A stretch of DNA of 64,000 nt. Origin: Polytrichum commune. Its lineage: Eukaryota; Streptophyta; Polytrichopsida; Polytrichales; Polytrichaceae. The notes beneath the pieces are model-generated. The model saw only the letters and a program-made list of their open reading frames with translations, was not told where the DNA came from and did not search any database. Below are positions 48,801 through 60,196 of this stretch, one piece after another. Within the stretch, counting starts at the first letter, position 1; each line of letters starts with the position of its first letter. Location of the stretch: assembly GCA_950295325.1 (NCBI GenBank), contig OX485809.1, positions 7,192,001-7,256,000 on the forward strand. Reading direction: 5' to 3'. The position numbers and the translations under genes are program-made.

Positions 48801-51800
48801 AATAGAAAGTTCTCTCAAAGAAGGATCAAACCCACAGTTTTGTCCCTCTTTGAGGGACTTTACAAATAACTCTTTTATTCAGCTTATTCCTATCAGTCAT
48901 TAATGAGACATAATACTGGATTAGACATGTATAATTATTGCAACCTTGCAAGGGTTCAAATTTGGATTCACCAAACGCTTGAGCTGGAAAAGGATGGGTA
49001 CCTTTAAGCAAAGAGTTGGCCACGGAACTTTTCCATCAGGTTGTGCCTTTGTAAGGCTCTCTTTGATGGGCAGCAAACGCTCAACTAACACAGCACATGC
49101 CTTCAACGCAGCTTGACATGCGCCCTCAGATGTTGTGCTTCCACCATCAACTCTTGTGTTAGGCAAACTGAAAGTATCGCTTTGGAGAATCCGAATTTTG
49201 TCGAGCATGTCCATACTTTGCTCCTGGCCAACCAAACCTCGTTAACAAGTTGAGATGCGAGTGTCAACACCCTTATGCAAGAATTCATTTTAAAACTAGG
49301 ACACTTACTACCTGTAGAGTGCTGTCTGATTCAACACAAAGTAATTGATTTTTGGCATAACTTGTGCACATGTCATACCCACATTTGTCATGATCATGTT
49401 CAATCCAACGTGGATATTAGCATTCGGCACTCAAAGTGTTGAAGCAGATAGCACCCTTGCAGTTTTCCTTTAACAGTTCCAGAATGGTGAGGATCAAGGA
49501 TGGAAAACAAGATGCCTATACTCCAAACCCTGAACCTGAACTCAAAGTCCAAGAGGTAGCTCAACACCAAACCTATGACCACCCAATGTAGGGGGGGGGG
49601 GGTCGTTTTAGAACACAAATCTAGGACTTCCAAGGAATTTCTCATTTATGAGAGTTTTAATGAATGAGAGATCCTTGGAGGTTGTAGGTTTGCATGCTCA
49701 TAGGTTCTGTGTCGGTGTTGGGTTGAGCTACCTCAACGACTTTGATTTTAGGATTTTAGGTGTGGGGTTTAGGTATCCTGTTTACCATCCTTGATCCAAG
49801 GACCTCTCATTTATAAGAGTTTTAATGAATGAGAGATCCTTTGAGGTCCTAGGTTTGCGTTCTAAGATGAAACCCTCCCATTGGTGTGGGTGATAAGTTT
49901 AGTGTTGGTGTTTCATTGAGCTACCTGTTAATACACAAAATTCTCAAGATGGATTTGTAGGTGATTACCTTGGTCCAGAGCGAGCTAAGGGAATAAGCCA
50001 CCGCTTGTCGCACTTTCGTATACAATCCCTGCCCCATTTCCACACCCCCAATCTCAACAACGATCGACCCGTCTTGAAAAATGCTCACAGTCGCCGTGCT
50101 ACCCTTGACATCGACCACGTACACGGACGGTGTCATTGCCAAGCCTCGCTTGAGCCACTTATTTTGAGCATTAAACTCTTCAACCTCCTTCTCGCGTTCC
50201 GCCTTCTTCGCACACACCTTGAGCTTGTTCCACATTTGCGCCAACGTGTACCCATCAGCTTCACCCAATTCTTTGCCGTAAAAAAGGCTCAAGGTTTCGG
50301 CTGTATGAAAATTCGCGTCACGCACCTTGTCACTACTCATGCCCAAATACGACGCAACTTGGCCCACGATGCAGTCTGCGATGTACGTCCCTTGGACATC
50401 CCCTGGGGCACGTACATACGTCTTTGGGCCATTGTTCGTCTTGCAAATCGTCAATTTGATGTCAATGCTCCCGTAGTTGTATTTTCGTAAGGAGGTGTTG
50501 ATCGAGCTGAGGTTGAAGGCAGTACCGTTTATATACCAGCCTCCTTCGAGTAGAATCTCCGCTTTCAAGCCCGTGATTTTGCCGGTTTTTGTGAATCCCA
50601 CACTGAACTTTGTCTTGGTAGGGGTGCGGCCACCAATCATTTGCATGTCCGTGTTGCGGTCAAGTGATATTCGCACCGGTCTTCGGAGCTTGTATGCAGC
50701 CAACGCAACTGCACAAGAAATCTGCAAATAAACCAGGTTCGCAATGTGAGATTTATAATAATATAAAAATGCCTTAATACAATGTCCTCAATTTCAATCA
50801 GAGCTTTTGTTGGAGTTGGTCCCTTATGATTTTGTATAGGTTATTTTGCATACAATAGAGTTACCCTTTAATTCAACCGGAGTTTTGGTCGTGAGTTGGT
50901 TCGTTTGCATACAATCATGGAGTCGGTGCAGGGTTGAACAAGGAACTTTTAATATATCGGTTCATTGAGGGCCTCAGTTTGGCATACCAAGAGGTGCTAA
51001 AATGAGTTTGGCCCCAATTAACCCATACAGAATGTTCTTCATTCAAACCTCCACACCGATTCCAAGCATGCCCAAAAAAAATTGCATGCAAAACAACCAA
51101 CTCCGGATCAAATCTTCAATTGAATTAAAGAATAATATCTCTAATGTCTTTTTCACTTGTGGTGCATGCTTGGAGGTAGAGTTTGAATGAAGAGCAACCT
51201 ATTTGGGTTGGTGGAGGGCTAACTTCATCTGTTGGTAAACCAAAAATGAGTTTGACCCTCACTGAACCAATACAAAATGGTCTTCATTCAAACCTCCACA
51301 CCACCTCCAAGGATGCACAGAAAAAACACCGAACATGGAAGGTGTTGTATCCAAAACAACCAACTCCCAACAAGAAGTATCTTTGGATCAAAGGATAAGT
51401 CAACTAAACAATTTAAGTTGGCAACTGACATTCTACTTATAAATTTTTTGGGGGATGAACTGAGCTTGAACCACCACAGCCACCCGTACGCATGTGAGAA
51501 AAAAGTACCTTTAAGTTCTGCAACACTTTGCCACCAAATGCACCACCAAGCCGACGTGTAATGACTCGAATATTATGGAGGGGCAAATTTAGACACATTG
51601 ATATAACCATTTGAACCATATCTGGAGCTTGACATGATGTGTACACATTCATGCAACCATCTTCATCCGGAACTGCCAAAGCTGTTTGTGTCTCCATATA
51701 AAAGTGCTTCTGTGAGTAAGTCCGGACCTGCATGTACATTGAGCACAGGCTTCTTGAGTATTTAAAAGTGAAGGACCTATAAGGAACATGTTCAAGAAAA

Positions 51801-54478
51801 TGACAAAGACAATACCATGACACAAAAGAATCTTCGTATGAAAGTGATAATTCACATGATGGTGTCATACAAAAATCCTCACACGTCCTGTTCCACAGTA
51901 AGGTAGATGGGTCTTAAATGGTTATTTTTCCAATTAGTCCACTTCTTGTAAGATATGAAACCCGCGATTAGTACAAGATGCTTAGCGAATCCAACTCATG
52001 CCCGTAGCCACTTTCCTCATAATTTTTTGAGCTCAAATAAATATCTTATTCATTTATCAAAAGTGACGATTGTCATGCTCATCAAATGGTCATATAGGCC
52101 CCCCCAATTATGTTGACTATTGAGCCTAGAATGGCTATCATATTTTGAACACACAGTAGAGTCTCTTTGAAACACATGACGCCTTTTTGGCACCCGTTCT
52201 TGGAGCCACACCAAACCACATACCACTCAAATATAGGTGCACTAATAAGATAAGTAACTGAATAAGGGCTGCTACCTTAATGAGTTGGGCCCTACTATAT
52301 GTTAACAGCCAACAACCTTCATAAGTACATACTACCTTAGCTTACCTCTCCTTCTAGATTGAATTCGGCCTTCTGTAAGCTCTCCTCAACATTTCCAACC
52401 AGCCCAGGTTTAAAAGGAGGATGCTGAGGATAAAAAGAGTTTTTTGCAATGGCATCTTCACAGGTCATAATGGGAGCTTCAAGGTTGTGCGTATCATAGT
52501 CCACCTTCACTTTTCCTGCTGCCAACCTTGCATTGTCGTATGTGTCTGCAACCTGTTGGCAATGATATCCACAACAAATGAAGCTTACAATCAACCTTCA
52601 TCACTACACTAAATATCTGATTTGGTCTTATGTTAAAATTGAAGTGCCACGTATTTATCATGGGCCACTTTAATATTCAAACTCTTTAGAATCAATGCGT
52701 TGTCTTGCTACAGCTCACTGAAGCCTCCTCTCATAGAGGCTAAGTAACTTTTATGTTCTGATAGTACTGACCCACATTAATTTACGTTCAGATAAATCAT
52801 GTGGTCCACAACATTAAACACTAATGAGAAAAGGTGATACTACAAAAATGATGTGGCCATGATTATTTACCTAATTTTCATTGTTGTGGGTCAATGATGA
52901 ATAGTGTGGCCCACACTTAACCAGATATATAGGACATTCCATATATAGCACATAAGTATAAGGTAGAGGTGCCTTAGACGGATACTTTTCTCTCTACACC
53001 CACTTCTTGTACGATATGAAACACACAATTAGTGAAAGATGATTAGCAAATTTAAATCATGCCCATAGCCATCAGCCTCATAATTTCCGGGGTGCATATT
53101 AATATCGTATTCATTATCAAAGTGAAGATTATCATACTCATTAAGTGGTCATATAGTTCCCCCCAATCATGTTGAGCCTAGAATGGTTAGAATATTTTGA
53201 GAACGCAGTCCTATCTCTTTTAAATAAATGATGCCTTTTTGGTGTCTGTTCTTAGATTCGCACCTAACCACATACAACTCAAATACGTGTATCCAGGTTT
53301 TTGTTGTGTATGATTGAGGCACGTCTGCCTTAGTGACTAATCAAAGGGTCAGAATCATCAAACTTACAACAAGTCCCACTGGCTCCCCAACATAGCATGC
53401 CACATCTGCAGCAAATAATGGTTCCTCGTCTCTGGTGAAGTTCATACAACCAATATTTACACCACCTTGGGGTATATCTTGGGCTGAGAGGTAAGCAACT
53501 ACGCCCTCCGATTCAATTGCAACCTGGGTATCTTGGCCCTTGATCGTAGCATATGGCTCAGAACTTAGCACAAATGCAGCATACAGGCAGTGTGGAGGTG
53601 AAGGAATATCATCCACATACTGAGCCTCACCTGAATCAGAAATTGATCAAAAAGACTTAATTGTCGTCTCATTGTTATGAAGGTGATATATGAATGAATG
53701 TGTAATCAGGACAACCGCACTATGAAAAGGAAAGAAATTTTGGGTGTTCAAGGTTACGAAATGTTAAATTCTCAACTGTATTAAAGTTATCCTCTAACTC
53801 AATGTAACTTTTGGTCAGGAGTTGGTGGTTTTGCATACAACACCTTCCATATTTGGTAAGTTTGCAGTGTGTCCTTGGAGGTAGTGTGAAGGTTTATTGG
53901 TTCACTGAGGGTAAATCTCATTTTGGCATGCCAAGAGGTGCTAACATGAGTTTGGCCCTCAATGATCCTACATAGGTTGCTCTTTGTTCAGATTCAAACA
54001 CTACTACCTCCGAGCATGCACCACAAGTGAAAAGAAATTATTGATATTGTATGCAAAACAACCAATGAAAAATCATAGAAGACCAACTCTCAACCAAATG
54101 TCCCATTGAATTAAAAGGTTAACTCTAATATATCCGCATGATGAAATGACTGGAAGTGACAGAAGTGGAGGGAGAGAGTGGAGAGAGGAGAGTTAGGATG
54201 AGACAGGCTACCCCATCACATACCCAGGGGAGGGAATGTGCATTAGAAGAAGGAAATGGTGAGATTTTACGCACCAGAGGCTTGAATCTGGGAGAGAAAC
54301 TTTGGCACGGGCTGCGAAACAGGAAAATGCTCATCGTTCAATGTAATGCTCTGTTTCCCAACATGAGGAATCTGGATGTTCAGCCAAGCATACACAATCA
54401 CAGCAGCATGAAAGCAGTTAGTAATGTGTCAACAATGCATTTTGAACATCCGGATCATCCCATTTGATCATCCCATTC

Positions 54479-54543
<65 letters not shown>

Positions 54544-57500
54544 TCCAATGTTGTCACCGACATAAATAATGGCTTTGCTGTAACCCTTCAAGTTAGTCTA
54601 TTTCTATATGTAGTCCCGAAACAGGCCTCACAAGAATTAGAGGCACCTCGAAGACTTCTTTAGATGGACACAGACAAAGCTGCCCACACCTAATCTCCCC
54701 CAAGGGCAAGCCTCTAGGTTCCCACATGGTTGGTTGAGAACATCCAATTCATCTGGATATCCCCACTATGATGAGGTGAACCAGAGGTGGTAGGGTGCAC
54801 CAGAAAATCAGGTGCTAGGAAGGTCACCCATCCGAGCACTATTCTGGCCTTAGGCATTGTAATCTCGAAGTTCCCATAGGATCTGGGTTAGGGACTTGGG
54901 TTTAGGCCACCTTCCAGGAAAGAGTCCCCTTACAAATCAAATTTGAAATGGCTTATTCCAGTATGATCAACCCACTTACACCTCCAGATTCAGATGAAGT
55001 TGTTGCACAATCAGAACCTATCATGGTATACACTTCAGAGATTCTGATCTGCGGAGAGCAATCACTACAATATACTCAAACTTGTTATGTTCTTCCATAC
55101 TGCATTTGATGATTCACAAGTCCTGCATCAAGGCTGGTGAACTACCATGGACAACAACTCTTGAACACTAAACCCTGAGCATTAAACCCCTGCAAGTTCA
55201 ATCAAACTTAAGTAAAAATTGGAGGCCTCAAGGGCATCAGGTATTACATTGACAAAAACAAACAAGTGTCATAAGAGGATTTTTTACCAAGGTAGCAGGG
55301 GCCACAAACGGTTCTTTAGAGATTAGAGGATTCAGAAACTCAAACAGAAACCCCACTGCAAGGCTGACACGGAACTCCCTCTTGGTTGTCCCTTCCAGTG
55401 GAACAATCTCCTTCTTCAGCAGCCCAATGGCGTCCAACACCAAACTCGCACTCAAAGGCTTTCCCTTGAGCACTTGCTCCACTTCCAAAGCTCGAATTGC
55501 ATGCTTTGTCCCAAACGCACCGAATGCCAACCGTACATCCTGAATTACAACCCCATAGCTCCCACTGGACACTCGTGCCAGGAATGCAGCATTCGTGTAC
55601 GAAACTGCATTGCCAAACGGCCTCGGAGCTCCCCTGAAGGATTTAAACACAGTTTTTAGGTTTGAGCTAGTGGCATCATTTTTAATACCATTGTGGATAC
55701 CATTTTGGGTGCCATTGGTGGATGATGTTGATGGTGATGCAACATGGAGGGGTATGTCGATTGACTGCAAAATGCTGCACTCGTCGCCATGTTGTGCACC
55801 TTTAGCCAAAAACTCCTCGAGTGATAAAACAGCAGTTTTTTGAGCCTGTTGACGACCCATTAAGGTGACAACCTTGACTGATGCCCCTGCACCCAACAGG
55901 ATGGTGGCAAGGTCGGATTCGAAGCCTAATTGTTGAGCCATCATGAGATTGCCTCCCACACTTCCCCAGTTGCGAACGTGCCCCGCAGCTAGTTGTTTCA
56001 AGTGATCAGCTAACCCTTGAGCAATCGCTGGCTCTTTACTTCTGGTCACAAACTCCTCCAAAACCTCTATCAATTCAGCAATGGGAGTGGCCGCACCCAC
56101 TTTGACTCCGTCACAGCTTCGGCGCACCTCCAGGAGTTCAGGTATCTAAAGCAAAAAAGTCGGATCGGAATCTTAATTATGTTGCAACAAACTCAACAAA
56201 AAAATATGCATAAATTCACCATAGCATTCATAAGTGGTGTAGTGAGTGTCAATTCTAGATAAGCATCTTGGAGAGTATACACTCAATACGCATTCTCTTT
56301 GGCAAGTTCTTTACATTTAATCTTGGAAGATAAGGTAGCAATGAGATGTCGACTAATGAGAGTTTAATGCCACTTGACATTGCTTAGCATTTATGCATGT
56401 AATCAAGGACCTTGATTCTTGGACTTATTCTTGAAGCTAGGATAGAAAGAGAACATCCTTACACATACTTAGGAATGCTATGCAGTGACAGTTGAAGCAA
56501 ACTCTCATTTGAAAATCACCTGGCCTATCTCTCACCTTGCTTGTGTCCAAATACACTTGGGGCTTCATCACATTTCGGAGAGTAGGTATACACTAGGCGA
56601 GATTCTTTTTTGGCAAGTCATTTTAAGTTAATCTTGGTAGATGGGAGAAAGCTTTGTCTGAAGATATTAAGTCACAGTGAGATGTCTACTAATGAGAGCT
56701 TAAAGCCATTTGACGATTCTTGCCATGAATGCATGTAATCAAGGACCTTAATTCTTGGACTTATTCTTGAAGTTAGAGTAGAAAGAGAACATCCTTACAC
56801 ATGCTTTACGAAACCTATACAGTGACAAATTAAGCAACTTGGAAATCTGATTCAAGAATCAATCACCGTCTCACTCTGTCTCACCTTGCTAATGTCCACA
56901 TACACTTGGGGCTTCATCATGTCCTTGTAAATTGCAGAGCTCGTGTTTCCCACCACCAGCTTCACCTGCTTCATTGATAAACTTTGTTTCAGGAGATTCA
57001 AAGCCTCAAGTGCATGAGCCAAACTTGGGGCACTCACCCACTCGCGTTTCTCTCCCTTCTTTCCTTTGCAGATCCCAACCACATGCTTGAACCTCACTGC
57101 TGCACAGAGCAACTCAATGGGACTTTTCGTTAGGAGTTCATCCCCTGTAGTTTCCCATTGGTTGTTTTGCATACAAGACCAATAATTTACTTCCTTCCAC
57201 TTGTGATGGTGCATCCTCAGAGGTACTGTTTGAATCTGAATGAAGAGCAACCTATTTTGGCTCCTTGAGGGCCAAATTCCATTTTAGCACCTCTTGGCAT
57301 GCCAAAATGAGTTTGACTTTCACTGAACCGATATGGAATGTTCTTTGGTTCGTCCCCCATAAATTTCCATTTGTTGTTTTGCTCACAAAACCAATTATTT
57401 CTTTCCACTTGCAGTGCATCCTCAGAGGTAATGTTTGAATCTGAATGAAGATCAACCCTAATTCGTGAGGTTCATTGCTCGGGCCAAACTCGTTTTAACA

Positions 57501-60196
57501 TCTCTTGGCATGCCAGAATGAGTTTGACCATCGCTGAACCGTAGTAAGAATGTTCTTCAGTCAAACCTCCACATTACCTAGTACCTCCAAACTCAAAGGG
57601 AATTTTTGTAAGGAGTTTATCCCCTCTGATTTCACATTGGTTTTTTTGCATACAAAATCAATCATTTCTTTCTTCCACTTGTGGTGCATCCATGGAGGTA
57701 GTGTAGAATCTGAATGAAAAGCAACTCTATTTTGGTTCCTGAGGGCCAAACTTTTAGCATCTCTTGGCATCCCAAAATGAGTTTGACCCTCACTGAGCCA
57801 ATATAGAATGATCTTTGTTTCAAACCCTCCTCACTACCTAGTACCTCCAAGCATGCACTGAAATCTCACCAAACATGGAATGTGTTGTATACAAAAACAA
57901 CCAACTGCTGACCAAAACTCTGATGCTGAAGTAGAGGATGTAAATGCTGATGAATGACTACCTTCTTCTGAAACTCCTCTGTTTTGGGAAATCCTTGCTT
58001 CCAATTCCTCCATCAGGAATCTGGGAAACTTAGGATCAGCATTTGGATCATACACTGGCAGATTCTCCTGCTTCGCTTGGGACGCCCCTGACCAACAGGA
58101 ATTGAGACCCAAATCTTCAAGGTCGATGTCCGAAGCGAAAGACTTGCAAGTGTCAAGGATGGGCCGGTATCCAGTGCACCTGCAGATATTGCCTAGCACA
58201 GATTTCTCCAGCGTCTCTGACGTAGGGCCTGATGCAAGATGATGATTATTGCAACCACCGTCTGGAATTAGGGGTATGATGTGTTTGGATGTTGATGTTG
58301 ATGTTTTCTGTTGCTCCTTCTTGAGGCAGCCATAGATGGCCATTGTCATGCCCGGTGTGCAGAAGCCACACTGTGAGGCATGGAATGCGGACAGACGTTG
58401 GTGAATGGAATGAAGGCCGTCTCGCTGATTGCCCAGGCCTTCAGTGGTGGTGATGGCACATCCATCAATGGAGCACAGGAGCACCAGACAGGAAGTCACA
58501 GTTCGCTCCTTCACTTCCTTTGTCTCCGGATTATAGCTTGACAGCATCACCACACATGCTCCACATCCACCTAAAACAACAACACATTGCAATTCATCAC
58601 ACAAGAACAAGCAACAAATGTCATCAATCTATGGTAGCTTGACAGCATCACCACACATGCTCCACATCCACCTAAAACAACAACACATAGCAATTCATCA
58701 CACAAGAACAAGCAACAAATGTCATCAATCTATGGTAGCTTGACAGCATCACCACACATGCTCAACATCCACCTAAAACAACAACACATAGCAATTCTTC
58801 ACACAAAAACAAGTAACAATTGTCATCAATCCATGGTAGCTTAAGAGCATGGCCACACATGCTCCACATCCACTTGACACAAACTCACAATTCATCACAC
58901 AAGAACAAACAACATAGTCATCAATCTATGGTAGCTTGAGAGCACTGCCACACATGCCCCACATCCACTTGACACAAACACAGAATCCATCACACAAGGA
59001 CAATTAAAATCGTTACCAATCAATGGCTCAGTCCCTTGATTACAAAGCTAGAGTTCGTGTAAGATCACACTTCAGCTTGATTCTCACCATTCAACTGTGC
59101 AGGAAAATATCCCAAGAACATCAACCAACCGAAGAAAACTTCTGTAAGCAGCACCTTGAGTAATCCATTACCTAATAAGCAGCCAAGCCTAACACCCCCC
59201 CACCCCGGCCCGCCCTCAATGACAAGCCAGGCGCGTCGAGAAAGAAGAGTCTAACTTGATTACTCGCAGAAACTGAGCTCGAGATTGTATAGTGTGAACT
59301 CAAGTAAGAGTCCTGATCACTTAACGGGCCGATTGCCCTGTTACGAATGTGGAGAACTGCTGTAGGATCACACTCCAACATTGAGTTCCACACTCAGCTC
59401 GAGTTTCGTCATCATTCCACCCAATTTGCAATGCAGACAAACACTTTACCTCACACGCAAAAATCGCACAAAAATCACAACCATCCGCACACACATCACT
59501 CAACAGTCTTCCATCATTTCAATGTAGGCACTGCCTGTGCGTCCCCAGCTTCCAAGCAAGGAATCTCTACAACCACCACTACGCCCCCTTTCGACCTTCA
59601 CTGAACCCAGGCGCAGCACCAAGATGACCAACCACACACACAAACTTCAAAAACCTCCCAAGAGAATTTTGATCGCCCTTTAAGCTGAGCTCAAAATTTA
59701 CATCTATTTTTCTAGATTTCCCTAAATCCCACAACATTCCTCTCAATTAGCATGCGCAAATTGACTAATCAGACCCAAAGAAGAATTAGATCTGTCCACA
59801 GAGACATCATCAACAATCTTCCACCATTTGAACGTGGACACTTGCCTATACCTCCCCAGCCTGACAGAAATGAAAACCCCACAACCACCTCTAGTAAGCC
59901 CCTACGACCTTCCAACAACATACACAAACTGCAGGAAACATCTTCCCAAGAGAATCACCATTGATTGCCCTTTCAAACTGAGCTCATAACACATGTTTTT
60001 GGGGCTGCTCACCTTCACCACATCCTCGCTTGGTGCCTTTGAATCGAGATTCCGTTCGAAGGTAGGAGAGGAGGGTGGTCGAAGGATCCACGGAAGCAAG
60101 CTCCACTCGCTCCCCATTCAATGCAAACACAAGTGGCCGACGCTCCACCACTCCCTCGTCCCCTATCGAAGCTCCCATGTTGCCAACTAACCTCAA
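45821..60196 (-). CDS. AO: Molybdenum aldehyde oxidase (plant AO / abscisic-aldehyde-oxidase family), 14 exons
   Basis: AO oxidises aldehydes to acids using molybdenum cofactor, FAD and two [2Fe-2S] centres in the cytosol; angiosperm members make ABA or IAA. Exons from 5': 60013-60196, 57962-58570, 56885-57063, 55288-56145, 54275-54371, 53368-53630, 52346-52552, 51509-51727, 49969-50721, 49002-49223, 48371-48460, 47746-47844, 46966-47155, 45821-46059. Phases agree, giving 1402 aa. Plant-ferredoxin-type cysteines are C59, C64, C67 and C89; the second cluster is C129, C132, C191 and C193 (QCGFC...GNICRCTGYRP). The FAD domain has VVGNTSSAIYK and NWGSVGGNL. The molybdenum domain has QASGEAQYVDDIP, RRLGGAFGGK, MGQGLYTKV and the catalytic-Glu motif SGEPPLL. 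DIPQGGVNIG and SGEPPLL favour AO over xanthine dehydrogenase. Start 60196 or in-frame ATG 60178. The exon 2 donor and exon 3 acceptor are the least certain borders. Confidence 0.92.
46630..46958. mobile_element. Small inverted-repeat element abutting AO exon 13 donor
   Basis: The left end GCTACACTGTTATATCTGAA matches, imperfectly, the reverse complement of the right end (GCTACATTGAATATCTGATT). About 330 bp, no coding capacity. It ends 7 bp from exon 13 (exon border 46966), so the element sits almost on the 5' splice site. A related element lies at 52610-52932. Confidence 0.45.
48600..48850 (-). repeat. Inverted copy of the 26.3-kb dispersed repeat, in an AO intron
   Basis: Read on the minus strand it shows TTTGATCCTTCTTTGA, CTATTAAGAGCTCATTAGCT, TTGGAGCCTATTTT and AAAGTTGGGTAAT in the same order as 26240-26520. 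It lies in the intron between exons 10 and 11. Confidence 0.55.
50868..51125. mobile_element. Foldback MITE, copy 2 (AO intron 8)
   Basis: The terminal TTTAATTCAA near 50868 is mirrored by TTGAATTAAAG near 51118-51129. Inside are GAGTTGGTTCGTTTGCATAC, GGTGCTAAAATGAGTTTGGC and CTTCATTCAAACCTCCACAC, the family's standard blocks. The left arm is partly degraded. Confidence 0.6.
51145..51405. mobile_element. Foldback MITE, copy 3 (AO intron 8)
   Basis: It lies directly after copy 2 in the same orientation. Blocks are CACTTGTGGTGCATGCTTGG, GTTTGAATGAAGAGCAACCT, ATGAGTTTGACCCTCACTGA, TTCAAACCTCCACACCACCT and AAAACAACCAACTCCC. Confidence 0.6.
51895..52235 (+). repeat. Dispersed repeat family F, copy in AO intron 7
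   Basis: It is collinear with 52965-53300: CACTTCTTGTAAGATATGAA, CATGCCCGTAGCCA, AATGGTCATATAGGCCCCCC, GAGCCTAGAATGGCTA and GACGCCTTTTTGGCACC. Both copies have the same orientation, about 1.07 kb apart, and flank AO exon 7, which resembles paired LTR remnants but with exon sequence between them. Confidence 0.6.
52610..52932. mobile_element. Small inverted-repeat element in AO intron 6
   Basis: The left end ACTAAATATCTGATTTGGT pairs imperfectly with the right end in reverse complement (CTATATATCTGGTTAAGT). Internal GTGGCCCAC/GTGGTCCAC words repeat in both orientations. It resembles 46630-46958. No coding capacity. Confidence 0.4.
52965..53300 (+). repeat. Dispersed repeat family F, copy in AO intron 6
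   Basis: Direct partner of 51895-52235 (CACTTCTTGTACGATATGAA, CATGCCCATAGCCA, AGTGGTCATATAGTTCCCCC, GAGCCTAGAATGGTTA, GATGCCTTTTTGGTGTC). Confidence 0.6.
53787..54127. mobile_element. Foldback MITE, copy 4, most complete (AO intron 5)
   Basis: Full-length palindrome of about 340 bp. The left end GTTATCCTCTAACTCAATG matches the reverse complement of the right end (GTTAACCTTTTAATTCAATG). The inner arms GGAGTTGGTGGTTTTGCATA and TATTGTATGCAAAACAACCA pair, and the centre has CATTTTGGCATGCCAAGAGG. No open frame of note. It best defines the family's ends. Confidence 0.7.
54477..54539. repeat. (TA)n(GA)n microsatellite in AO intron 4
   Basis: A TA run of about 18 bases is followed by a GA run of about 44 bases. 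It lies about 100 bp upstream (in transcript sense) of exon 5. Confidence 0.97.
56270..56900 (-). repeat. Tandem duplication covering the AO exon 3 3' end and part of intron 3
   Basis: The copy at about 56580-56925 contains the genuine exon 3 end at 56885. The copy at about 56270-56570 repeats it with the blocks CATGTAATCAAGGACCTT, GGACTTATTCTTGAAG, GAAAGAGAACATCCTTACAC and CACTTGGGGCTTCATCA. The second copy retains about 35 bp resembling the exon end, followed by a GTGAGA donor. Confidence 0.8.
57109..57915. mobile_element. Foldback MITE, copies 5-7, three units in a row (AO intron 2)
   Basis: Three head-to-tail units lie at about 57109-57345, 57346-57595 and 57596-57915. Each has a TTGTTTTGC(A/T)-type left arm, GGTGCATC or GCAGTGCATCC, GTTTGAATCTGAATGAA, CTTGGCATGCCA-like centres and ATGAGTTTGACC. 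They occupy nearly the whole intron between exons 2 and 3, starting about 45 bp from the exon 3 acceptor. Confidence 0.65.
58534..59022 (-). repeat. Five ~101-bp tandem units repeating the AO exon 2 splice acceptor and first codons
   Basis: Units start at 58534, 58635, 58736, 58837 and 58932 (101, 101, 101, 95 and ~91 bp). The first contains the genuine exon 2 border at 58570. On the minus strand each has TGTTGTTTTAG or a derivative, then GTGGATGTGGAGCATGTGTG, which in the true exon encodes the Fe-S segment GGCGACVVM. Units 1 to 3 are nearly identical; units 4 and 5 have decayed acceptors. Confidence 0.92.
59490..59995. repeat. Diverged tandem duplication in AO intron 1
   Basis: Segments at about 59490-59700 and 59800-59995 share CAACAGTCTTCCATCATTT/CAACAATCTTCCACCATTTG, CTCCCCAGC, CACAACCACC, CGACCTTC, CCCAAGAGAAT and GCCCTTTAA/CAAGCTGAGCTCA-like blocks in order. 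The offset is about 305 bp. The right copy runs up to exon 1 (60013). Confidence 0.55.

Noticed and set aside
51895-53300. Intact LTR retrotransposon inserted in aldehyde oxidase
   Set aside because: The sequence between the two repeats contains AO exon 7 and a MITE-like element rather than retroelement genes.
45821-60196. Xanthine dehydrogenase forming a purine-degradation cluster with allantoinase
   Set aside because: The domain order is shared with XDH, but wording such as DIPQGGVNIG, SGEPPLL and the N-terminal ferredoxin region matches plant aldehyde oxidase. The two genes are also 22 kb apart and on opposite strands.
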